A model generated the notes under the pieces. The model was not told the origin of the DNA. It did not search any database and saw only the letters and a program-made list of their open reading frames with translations. Shown here piece by piece: positions 30,956-41,322 of a stretch of 64,000 nt of DNA; position 1 is the stretch's first letter; every line of letters starts with the position of its first letter. This DNA comes from Pestalotiopsis fici W106-1 (lineage: Eukaryota; Ascomycota; Sordariomycetes; Amphisphaeriales; Sporocadaceae). The stretch spans positions 6,513,888 to 6,577,887 of the forward strand of contig NW_006917092.1 in the NCBI RefSeq assembly GCF_000516985.1. The letters are read 5' to 3'. A program made the position numbers and the translations under genes.

Positions 30956-32774
30956 TCGTGGATGCCAGAAAGACCTGCAGCTGCAGGTGAAGTAGCATAT
31001 GTATACTGGATAAGTCGTGGATGAAATATCATTTTGACGATATCTGCTTGAACTAAGCATATCATATCATGATATTTTAATTGATTCGACACTGGGAAAG
31101 TAGAATTAAATTTCCATGTATATTCTTGTTATTCTTTTCTCCCCCCTTTCCCTCTTTTTCTCTTTCTCCTCTTTATCTTCATTTTCTTTCTCTTATACGT
31201 AGTAATATACAATAAGTCCAGCATCAATATCAGAAATTCCGTGTTTGGAAAATTATGTTCCAGAGTCATCTTAAAATCAAGCCGGATTCCCTATCCATAT
31301 ATTGTGCACCTCATCCCTGTGAATACAGTTTTCGCAATCTCTCCATTTTTCTCTCTTGATCTCTGTTTCTTGGCGATCCTTATCCTTTGCTTTTTTTTGG
31401 ATACCATTTTTGCACCTTCCAAACCCCCCATTTCGTGCTGCTGTCCTACAAATCTCTTGCAAGTTGGTGTAACTTTTCTCGCCGTGAAGTTGCCAGCATT
31501 GTCCACACTGGGATTGCCGGTATTGATACTCGTGGCACATGCTGATATTATCTTGTTAGATGGCCGTGGAAGTCAAAACAATGCACAAAGAAATTGCTGT
31601 TGGCTTGACATTGTATTATGTTATTTTGAAATGTCTGATGCTGATTTCACACCAAGACCCCGTTGATTATATAGCTGGAGGAATGATCTTCTTTGTAGTA
31701 TTTTTCACAGCCGTTTCCGGTTATTACAATGCCTTCTAGCAAGCACACAATGAATGGACAAGGTAGTATTGGTATAATCGGAAAAGCGACAGCTTACAAA
31801 GATGTCTTGGGAGCTCTGAGCGTGTGGCGTCTGTCCATATTTTCCCTTGTCTTTGATACAACAAAGAGCCCACATGACTTGGGGCGCTCACGCGCCACAT
31901 GGAGGCCTATATGGTAGAAAGACCTCTATTCGTGTTTCACTGCCCGCAATGGATTGAAAGAAACCAAGCAAAAGTGCGTGGGGCACTTGAGAAGTCATAT
32001 TTCAGAATAATATCTCTCCCCCGAATCACAACATAAATGCTGAAGTAGAAGCTTCAGCACTGGCAGTCGCCAGAGTCCGCCAGAATTTCATATCCCTGTA
32101 TACCTACCTTGTCTATGAACAGGGTGGCCAATACAACATGAGTATCTCGATGGAATGCCTATGCCAACGGTGGGCAACGGCGTGCCCAATGAAACGTGTA
32201 TCTTTGGTAAGTACCGAACAGCGAGTCGTGTCTGCAATTTGCACCCTCCAAAACGGGCTGGTTCTGTAACTTCTGTCGCCCGGAAATAAGCTTAAAACGA
32301 CCAAGACACAAACGCGCCGCAGCTGCTCCGTACATCCCGTACACACTGCAAGATTTCAGATCGGAATGCTACATCTGGCCGAACCGGCGACATTGCCTAG
32401 AACTTCACAGTCGCATTGAGGAAAATTCTATTCAGTAAAGGGGCAGAAATCAAATGATTCAAGTCCCGTGAAGTATAGCGGTTTCAGCGGACTCCGGCTG
32501 AGACCGGCGCGTGCACAATCAGTTGCCTGTCACTTGGCGTCTTCTAACCACCAAGGTCCTCAAGTGGTGAGCAGCAGGTGCATCTCCGACGGTTTACGCC
32601 GGCGCCCTCGTGATGCACCAACACGTGCTCCTTGCCTAAAGCGGCACCTGATCGTGCCATCACAAACATCGCCATCAGATGCAGTGCATCACATTACTGT
32701 CGGGCAAACAACTATAAGAATCAAACGCGCTCTTGCCCCGCACGAACTAGATCTAGATCTAGATCTCTGTCAGC
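30956..32774. other. Intergenic, 1.8 kb, no supported gene
   Basis: A long pyrimidine-rich run lies at about 31,135-31,197. The plus-strand frame at 31241-31666 is hydrophobic low-complexity sequence and its complement is Lys-rich; neither looks like a gene. Three tandem TAGATC units (about 32,749-32,767) sit just before the next start codon. Confidence 0.5.
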
Positions 32775-34189
32775 ATGGAGAGCACAACAACAAGGACAAC
32801 AGCAACAGACTTATCAGAAACACCTGTAGCGCCAATGGGTAGCATATTGTCAACCATGGCCGCACAGGCAGACAAAGCGCAGGAAAGCAAGGAGTTGTCG
32901 ATGGATTTACCAGTGATCGACGTGGACATTTTTCGGAGCAAGCCTCGCGACTCTCCCGAGGTGATTGCCGAGTGCAAAAAAGCGGCCGATGCCCTTATCA
33001 CATACGGCGCATTAGTCGTGCATGATTCCCGAGTTTCAGAGGAAGACAACACCACCTTTCTTGACTTGCTGGAGGACTATTTTGCGCAACCAGAGGAAGA
33101 GCTGAAGAAGGATGAGAGGCCAGAGCTGGGTTATCAAATCGGCGTTACCCTGGAGAACACAGAAAAGCCAAAATGCGCGGTAGATGAGCCGTGCCTCAAG
33201 GTCATTGAACGCCTTGCGCCATCCGAACGGCCGCTGGACATCAAGGCTCACTCGCCAGATCCAAAGTGCAGATTCTTTTGGAGAATGGTCGAAAACCCGC
33301 CGTATAAGACTGAGTTCCCCGGCTTGAATGCTGCAAACATTGTTCCGGATGCTCGGCAAATACATGACAGATGGGAACCGGTCATGAACGCGTGGGGAAA
33401 TACTCTCAGAGATGCGTAAGTGTTGTGTGACCTTCTTTCAAGAAATTGGTCATGGGCTTACCATTTGCGTCCTTAGAGTAACGGATATCTCTGGCATGGC
33501 TGCTGTTGGCCTTGGCCTACCTGCAGAAGCATTCATCGAAGCCGGACGTTACGGGTAAGACTTGGTGACAATCACAAAGGTGTTCACGTACTAACCATAC
33601 TATAGACCTCATTTGCTTGCACCGACAGCCTCCAATCTCACAAAATACGGCAAGAAAGATAGTATTCTCGCAGGTTTTCACACCGATCTCAACTTTTTGA
33701 CCATTCACGGTCGCTCAAGATACCCCGGCCTACACATCTGGGCACGAAACACTGGGAGGCGCATACCTGTTAGTATCCCGCCGGGAAAGCACTTATTGGT
33801 GCAAGCGGGCAAGCAGTTGGAGCATCTCACCGGCGGTCTCATCAAGGCTGGATTTCACGAAGTAGTCGTCAATGATGCGACTCTCAAGGTTGTGGAACGT
33901 CGCAAGCAGGAGTTCCCTGATAGACCATTGGTCCGCATTTCCTCGACCTTTTTCTACCACTTATCGTCCGACTATCTCTTGTCTCCGAACGAGATCCTAG
34001 CCGAACAGGCGAGGAAAATCCGTACAGCTCAGTTCGACCTTGGCAGAGACGAGGGAGAAGAGGTCGAGTATCCCGCCATGAAAGTTGGCCAGCAAGTTCA
34101 GAAGTGAGTATCACTTGCTTATTTTTCAAGGCATTACAATGGCTAACTCCCACAACAGCGAACTCAAGCACATTGCTTTAATGGCATAA
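32775..34189 (+). CDS. 2-oxoglutarate/Fe(II) oxygenase, IPNS-like
   Basis: Four exons (32775-33415, 33477-33554, 33606-34103, 34159-34189) encode 415 aa. Members oxidise small molecules using Fe(II), O2 and usually 2-oxoglutarate. An N-terminal DIOX_N part (DLPVIDVDIFR, about 44-54) is followed by the double-stranded beta-helix. The iron ligands are H265-T-D267 (AGFHTDLNF) and H313 (QLEHLTGG); R350 in DRPLVRISS sits where 2-oxoglutarate would be bound, although the usual R-x-S spacing reads R-I-S-S. No signal peptide is present. The last exon adds only ten codons (NELKHIALMA). Substrate is unknown; the gene is not part of an obvious pathway cluster. Confidence 0.9.
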
Positions 34190-34477
34190 GTACGTCTACC
34201 ATGGATGAGTACTGTTGGGAATAGGTTTCGGCGCATGGGAAAAGATTTAATATAGATAGATCGCATACATATACCCACAAATTCGCATGACGTCGTCAGT
34301 CAACCTACCCGTCGAACAGATTGCTCTCCCGGATGATGGGGGAGAAGTTAGCTCACATGGGCCCATGACATATAGCTAATCGAGTTGCAATAGCAGCCTT
34401 GGAACGATTCTGCTTGAGCAAATCCAAATTCATTCACCACACCTTCCCAATGTTGGTCTAACTTTTTGAGCCCTATA

Positions 34478-36220
34478 CTACTCTTTGAGTATTACAAGAC
34501 TTGCCGTCATGGTAGGGAGTGTGTCAATGCTCAGTTGACCATTGGTAAACTGCCACGATAGATTACCAAAAGGGACCGACTCAATAGTTGTTACGTGCCC
34601 AGGTATCTCAAACGACAAGGGACCTTGCAAATCGACATTGCCACCATTCACCACGCTCACCATGACTCGATCATCGATAGCCCAGTAAGCTATATCCAAA
34701 AGCTCTGAGACTGTGGCAAATATGCGCCCAGGATTCCCGCTTAAGAGAAAATCTCGGACAGGTGGCTGCGTAACCACAAGGGCCATCTCGGTATGTACGT
34801 CGAATAATTCCCAGCTTCCAGGCCAGGTCCATCCAAAGATCCCAGTAACGCCTCGATTAAATGCGAGAGCATTCATGACTCTTGCTTCACCAGGTGTTGG
34901 ATCCCTGAACCAGTAATCCTCTCCATGAAAGACCTGAGGATTATGAAACTTTGGCAACGGCCATCTTCCGAGCCAATACTCGTAGGTCGAAAGATCATCC
35001 AATCGGGACGATACGTCTTGGACGTCTCCATCGCAGTTGTCGCACCCGCAATCACCCAAAGTAGCGTTGCACGTAGTATTCCATTTGGAAAAGGTAGCGT
35101 TAATGGCAATCGGGTAGACATCTTCCATGAGTATGTCAGCACCCGCCGAGTAGGGCCCAAAGTAGTAATCTTGGCAATTCAACGTGACCGCAACCGGATG
35201 ATAAGGATCAAGTTGATGAATAAGTGCCTGTGCATTGGTGGGAGCATCAAATGGAGCCTGGTGGCCGTCAGGTCTATTATTGTCAGTAAGAATGTCTCGT
35301 CACTACTTTATTATAACGTACTCATCAGCGGTCCAGTAGGCAAAGATTGATGTGTGATTCTTGACGGCATTGACATGTTGTTCAACAATGGACAGGTTTT
35401 GGTATGAACCTCGCAAGTCGTACATGAAGCGTAGTCTCTGTTGATCCATGCTGTTATACACTGGATTGGCATCGTCGAATCCGGCCAAGGAAATAATGGC
35501 ATTAAGGCCTTGGCCGTCACTAGTATAGTTCCTCACGAAATCGTCGGCAGCCTCTGTGCTGTTTGAACCATTGTAAAGGCCATAGTATCCATATGGGAGG
35601 AGAGGCTCGAAAATGTTTCCCGTGTCGGGGCTCTTGAATAAAAGGCCACCCTTGAGATTGTCGATTTTGGTTGCACTGCCCTCGGGATTGTCCGGTAGGT
35701 ACAGAAGCGTGGATGTCGCATTATAATGCCAATCACCATACTCGGAAGAACCACTCAAGACGACATCATATGGCGTTGTACTTGGCGCGACTGATGAAAG
35801 ATCAAACTCGTACTCTTTTCCCGTGACATTAACGGGGATTGAATCCTCCACCAGAACCATGTCATTCGAGACGAGGCTGATGGAAAAGAAAAGAACATCA
35901 AATGGTTTTGTCGTATTTTCATTTGAGGTGGAATTGGACCACGAGAGGCCGTACCAAGGTGACAAGGCGGCATTAACAACAAAAGAGCCGCTCGACTCTC
36001 CGTCGAGATAGATGGAATAGCGCGGCTTGAATTGTATGTAGAGGTTTGTTGTGCCATTGTCAACTGGCTCCGTGGTATGCCCTCCAGGCTCAAAGCTGGG
36101 GTAGCCGGCTTCATAGACCTTTCCACACCATCTCGGCCAGTCGGTATGTTCGCCTGTCTCCTGAGCAACGACTTTTGTCGCAGCCAGCGAGGCAGCTAGG
36201 ATGGCGGAAATATATTTCAT
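34478..36220 (-). CDS. Secreted glycoside-hydrolase-like protein (TIM-barrel, clan-A-like)
   Basis: Two exons (36220-35322 and 35273-34478) encode 564 aa. The ATG at 36,220 starts a signal peptide (MKYISAILAASLAATKVVAQ); the longer frame to 36,262 adds a charged leader and is not favoured. Residues about 20-215 form a beta-rich N-terminal part with many N-glycosylation sites. A barrel-like part follows: PYGYYGLYNG, GLNAIISLAGFDD, SIFAYWTADEPDGH, ADILMEDVYP, GVTGIFGWTWPGSWELF. E300 in TADEP is a plausible acid/base residue. A Cys cluster CGCDNCDGD lies in the middle. A short beta domain ends the protein, as in many glycosidases. I cannot name the family. The intron splits the E300 codon. Confidence 0.75.
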
Positions 36221-37413
36221 CGGAACCAGCACGGAGACAGAATCCTCAGTGTTGCCAAACAATGTGTGCTGACCACAAGGAGAATTTCACGTCGGACTCT
36301 GCGTCTTTCAAGGGTGAATTATGTACTGACTGCCTGTTGCGACCTGGTCGTCCTGAGTCTGGCCACTTTGAATATTAATGTTTCCTTAGGGTGGTGCATC
36401 TCACGGGCACCTACTAAATGCAACGCTGTGAGGTCAGCGAACAACACGCTCCTGCCAATCGCTGCAAACCTAGATCACCCCTCATATGCACAGAGGTCCG
36501 GGATTTGTGGACGAACCTTGGACAGTGACCATCATGCGAAAGAACTCGGATGGAGAAACCAACCATTTGCCCAAAATCAGCAAGTAAACCACGGGTTTCC
36601 AATGCAACAAATCCAATTAGTTCTATAATCAGGCGAATAAATATTTATTTATTTCTCTATTTCTTTCAAGATTCAGGGTTGAAAGGTTCTTTGGGGAAGA
36701 AATTTGAGCTTTTGTCTAAACTCCAATTTGGAGAAACTACCTGCATTGCTCCGTACGCCGATTGCCCGTGATGCGGGGTATATGGTCGAGATAGTGGTGT
36801 TTACTCTATTTCTTGGCAAGGATGCATAGGCGAGTGGCGAAGGTCAACAATCTATTGCAAATAAAGGTGGCATCGGGCATTCCGGCCATTCGTTTATGCC
36901 CAAGTGCTCGGAATTATGATGCAATTCCATTTATCGACGCTGGGAAAAGTCACAAGGAGTCGGTATCTCATAGATTGATCCTTGTGGAGGTGAAATTGAA
37001 CCCTATTGCGACTCATTGAGAAAGAAGGAGGTAGCTAAGGCTGCGACCTAGCATCAGGATGTACATGACAGCCATAATTATAATGATATTGACTTATTGT
37101 AGGTTATTTATCCTATATTTCATTCCCACCCATTTCAATCCAACTTCGTTCTCTCTTTATCTTGTTGACCTTTCAGCACTATTTGCTGTTTGGCTCCGAT
37201 GGGTGTAGATAGAGATAGAGAAGGTCCGATAATGCCATTGGCCCATGTGCGACACACGGTTATCTCATGCACGATGCAGGTGATTACTCCTCCCTACCTT
37301 GGACAATCATTGATTAGACGACTCATTTGTTAGACAGTCTGCCGCGGGGATGATCCCACGTCCAACTGCCATAAGACAACAACAGAAAGACCGTGGCCAA
37401 GCCAAGATTCGCA
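36221..37413. other. Divergent intergenic region, 1.2 kb
   Basis: Lies between the divergent glycosidase-like and MFS genes. Only short frames without resemblance occur. TA-rich DNA around 36,640-36,665 is the sole visible feature. Confidence 0.5.
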
Positions 37414-39122
37414 ATGGCTGACTCGAACGAGATTGATGATATTTGCACTCCAGGTACCGTCCACTTGGTAGATTTGGAGCATACAATTGTTGCTCAGCAT
37501 GTTCGCGACAGAGCCGACATTCTTTTGGTCCCGGTGCCGTTGCAGGATCCCGAGGACCCTCTAAACTGGACTCCAAAGCGCAAATACTTGGCTTTGTCAT
37601 GCTCTCTGCTGTAAGTAGTTCTTTGCAAATCTTGAAGCCAGAGGCAATAGAGTCCCCATGTATCTCTGCTGACTTTGGTCAGATATACCTGGTTCAATGG
37701 AATAGCACTGTCTGTCGTCTACTCGGTGCTTGTTCCTCTCTCCGAGGCGCTCAATGTCTCGGTTGCCACGCTTAATGCTGGTACGGGCTACATGTTTCTG
37801 CTTCTAGGGTGGTCTCTGTTGTTTTGGCAGCCTTTTGCTCTGCAATACGGCAAGAGGTTTACCTACTTGCTCTCTTTGATTGCGCTCATGGCTGTCACTA
37901 TATGGAGCCCGTATGCCCACAGCACAGGGCAGTGGATTGCAAAAAGCATTCTTACAGGTTTCTTTGCCGCACCAATCGAGGCACTCCCAGAGACAACCAT
38001 TGCTGATTTATTCTTTACTCACGAGCGTGCAACCTACATGGGCTGGTATGCCTTTACCCTAGCCGGGAGCAACTTTTTTGCACCCATCATCTGTGGCTTT
38101 ATCAATGACAGTATGGGGTACAAGTGGGTTTTCTACTTTCCTGCAATATTCATTGCTGTGACCTGGATCTTTCTTTTTCTCTTCATGGAGGAGACAAACT
38201 ACGACAGGGAGTCAAAACGCAGATCCGCATCAGGTGAGTCCAACCAATCGGGCATATACATCAAGAATCTCATATAAAATCGGGTGATAGACCAGCAGCG
38301 AGATTTCAGCAAGAACACCAAGTCATTCCGGAGCAAGCTCTCCGTTTTAAATATTTCACGGCCATTCATGATGCATCGCCGAGCCTGGCAATCTCTCAAA
38401 CTGCTTTCTTGGCCTGTGGTATTTTATGCAGGCTTCAGCTATGGGACGTATTTGATATTCTTCAACATCCTCAACGCCACCAGTTCCATCATTCTCGGAG
38501 GCAGTCCCTACAATTTTACCCCAGCTCTCGTGGGTCTAACCTACGTAGCATGCCTTGTAGGAGTTGTAGCAGCGCAAGTACCCAAGAATCCTCTGACCCA
38601 TCTCGTTGCTTACACTTTTCCAGCTCGGCTTTTACGGGAGTGTTCTCAGACCGATTCATTATTCGGGTAGCCCGCAACAACAATGGTGTTCTAGAGCCAG
38701 AACATAGATTGTGGCTGTTCACTGTGTCTACTATTGTTTTGCCAGCGTCACTTATACTTTGGGGTGTTGGGGCTGCTCACCATGTACATTGGTTTGGCCT
38801 CGTATGCGCCATGGGTGCAACTGCGTTTTCTAACACAGTCGGGGTAACATTGTCTGTTTCTTATCTGATAGATTCCTATCGCGAATTGTCTGGCGACGCT
38901 CTCACGACCTGCATCATTATACGAAACACAATGAGTTTTGCGATTGGATACGGGATCACGCCATGGCTGGATGACTTGGGAACTCAAGATTGTTTTATTA
39001 GTGCGGCCTTTGTCGGCTTGGCAATTTGCAGTGTTTATCTGTTGGTGATTAAATGGGGCAAGAGGTGGCGAGAAAGCAAGGCAGCACAATACTGGGCAAT
39101 TGTGAAGGAGGAAGGTCATTAG
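37414..39122 (+). CDS. MFS transporter, DHA1-type drug/proton antiporter-like
   Basis: Four exons (37414-37610, 37683-38233, 38291-38573, 38624-39122) encode 509 aa with about 12 membrane segments. The N-terminal [13 protein letters not shown] motif and [23 protein letters not shown] are typical of fungal DHA1 carriers (Hol1/Tpo-like). The central loop separates two six-helix halves. The third intron needs a GC-AG donor: exon 3 ends at 38,573 and the intron starts GCAAGT. With it the join reads [15 protein letters not shown] in frame. The nearby GT donor at 38,578 shifts the frame and gives a stop in the next 20 codons. If the GC donor is not used, the gene is frameshifted. Start: ATG 37414; an earlier in-frame GTG is not used. 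Confidence 0.88.
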
Positions 39123-39490
39123 GGAAATGAACAAATGTGGCAACAACCAGTATAATTTATGATTGTTCCTTCGACTCTCAACCCAGCTACTCGGCATGTG
39201 GTAGCCCCAAGCCTCATTCCATTGCCGTATAATAGAATAATGACCCATGGTACAAGTGTCACGAGGCATATCACCAAAGATCGGCGCGGGTAGAGGAACA
39301 TGGAGATCACAGCTCTCGAGTCCGTCTGATTTGCGATGTGGACAATTGGCAGGCCGATCTTGAAATAAACATTATACAAGGTATAGCTGACTGCTCCCGA
39401 GAATCCACGTCATCCTTCCAGTGGTAGACATCTCTCTTTTTTCCCTTCTTTCTCATTATTTGTCCTGTGCGGACTCTGGAGCATGTCACT
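39123..39490. other. Convergent intergenic region
   Basis: These 368 bp lie between the 3' ends of the MFS and Urc4 genes. Nothing beyond probable 3' UTR is seen. Confidence 0.5.
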
Positions 39491-41322
39491 TTAAAATACA
39501 GTACCATCCGAATCTATCAGAATTGGGGGCTCCTTGGTATTGGGCCTACTGACTTCAGCAATTTCTCGACCGCCCTGGAATTGTTAGCACTTGTATTTTG
39601 GGGACAGGATGTCAACTCACCTTCCAACTACCAGCTTCCAAAAGCTGGGGTAATGTAAGCTCAGAGCCATTCAGCTCCCTTGTGAGCGATCTGTTCACCT
39701 CAGGCAAAAGTCGATCCAGCAGACCAATTGTCACACCGCGCCATTCTACAATGACGTCGTCGCCCGGCTCAAACATGGGCGCTACTTCGACGGCCTTGAC
39801 GTTCTTGCGCCGACAGTAGTCTGCATAGTTCTGTAGTCCACGCTCCATGTCATCCTTTTTCAGAATCAGGACACCCAGGTCAATAAAGAGCCCACCGTTG
39901 CGGTACTCGGGTAGGCCTGTCAGCATCTCGGCACCGGCAAAGTGTATCTTCAGCAAAGACTGCATTGGCTGCATGAGTGAGTACGTAAGCCATTGCGTCA
40001 ACTTGTGGAATGGCAGAATAGATTCCCAGGCGGCAGTCGGAGGTTGAGACTTGGGGAAGGCCGAGAAGCTTGGTGATGATGGCGACGACACAGCCTGAGG
40101 CATGGACGAGCAGGGCCATGCATCTCCCAGGGATACTCCGTCGATAGCCGTCCGAGACGCTGGCCAGATCGGAGCAAGACCAGTAATCAGAACGTTCCAA
40201 AGGACAGGGAGCACAACAATGGGCATGGAAGATGCCTGCGTCGTGGGATGCGACAAGAGGTAATCTGTGATTAAATGCGTCAGATGAATGACCATGGCTA
40301 AATTGGCACAAGTAGCAGCTTACCAAGCATGTATCCGGGCCTCCCGCTCTCTCCAAAGAACTCTCGCTTCTGGTCCAAGGCGTCGCCGAGCTTGATGAGC
40401 ATCTCTGCCCGTCCTTCCAAGCCAGCCAGCTCGTTTCCAGGGCGGGATTGCACGCCTTTAGCCAGCGCTTCCACGGTCAACCTACGAAGACCATTCTTGT
40501 CGACCTGGAATTTGTTGTTCGGGTCGCCAGAAAAGAGGCCCTACAAATGTTAGTAATGGGTACGGGCTGCAGGGCGGCGGTATTCGTCTTCATACCGACT
40601 TGAACATCTCGAGACTGGCAATCGCCAGACCTTCTGATCGTCGATATATCCTGCCATTCTCGGCGCTCTTGAAAGTCCATGATGTTCCAGCACCAGCGTC
40701 AAGAAGTACGCTGATGAGGAAAAGGTCAATCAGGCGTCGGCACTTTTCACTTTCGTCAATGCCAACAAATGTTGAAAGGAGATTGGCTATCCTATCGCGG
40801 CCGCCGACACAAAAGTGTTGGTATCGACCGTGAGGGGGAATCGAGTTGAAGGGCGCATCGTAGTCTCTCTAGCAAGGTATGTCATTAGCAGCTGTACAAG
40901 CGCGTGTGCGCAATGGCAATCGCGACTAGAGTACTCACCTTGATGATTCCACAGACAAAGCTGATGACGTCGGAAAACTTGGACATGTCCACATCAAAAT
41001 GGTTCAAGGTATTGGTCATTGCCTTTTCGGCGACAATCTTTGATCTTTCTCGGACTGCGCCCAGACTTTGCAAGTATGCGGCCGGGTCGAGATTCGGGTC
41101 CGGTGGCTTTGGCATATCCACCTTTGGCGAAAAGGGCGTCAGAGGCGTCGTGGGGATACTGGCGCCCGTTGCTGATGCCCGGTTGAACGAGCGTCCATTT
41201 GAGCTGATGGGTGACTTGAGCGTCTCATGGTCTGACTGAAAGCTTGTGGTCGAGTTTGAATCGCCTGGGAATTCCTTGCCCACCACCTTGGGCGCCTTTG
41301 GCTTCTTGGAGAAGAGACCCAT
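39491..41322 (-). CDS. URC4: Urc4-type uracil catabolism protein (DUF1688)
   Basis: Five exons (41322-40939, 40868-40596, 40540-40324, 40264-39621, 39574-39491) give 533 aa. Urc4 acts in the URC pathway by which fungi use uracil as nitrogen source; its biochemical step is not settled. The N-terminal 85 residues are Ser/Pro rich (MGLFSKKPKAPK onward) and longer than the core family. The conserved domain starts near PAAYLQSLGAVRERSKIV, with FNSIPPHGRYQHFCVGGRDRI, LISVLLDAGAGTSWTF, GLAIASLEMFKSGLFSGD, PGNELAGLEGRAEMLIKLG and SLLKIHFAGAEMLTGLPEYRNGGLFIDLGVL. The last 27 residues, ending SDGTVF, come from a small exon that restores the family's C-terminus. The extension may add regulation or targeting. 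No other URC genes are in the window. Confidence 0.93.

Noticed and set aside
31241..31666. 141-codon frame with hydrophobic stretches (and its Lys-rich complement)
   Set aside because: Low-complexity pyrimidine-rich DNA explains both frames; no start context, family or intron-linked partner.
32456..32470. B-box-like GATTCAAGTCCCG
   Set aside because: No A-box or stem-forming sequence at the right distance upstream.
38578..38623. Frameshifted MFS pseudogene (canonical GT donor)
   Set aside because: The GC donor four bases upstream restores the frame with the best consensus for such introns, and every other exon is intact. Kept as the alternative.
26635..39122. A secondary-metabolite cluster (enoyl reductase, 2OG oxygenase, MFS)
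   Set aside because: No polyketide synthase, NRPS, terpene or other core enzyme is present; the genes are interspersed with pectate lyase, glycosidase-like and primary-metabolism genes.
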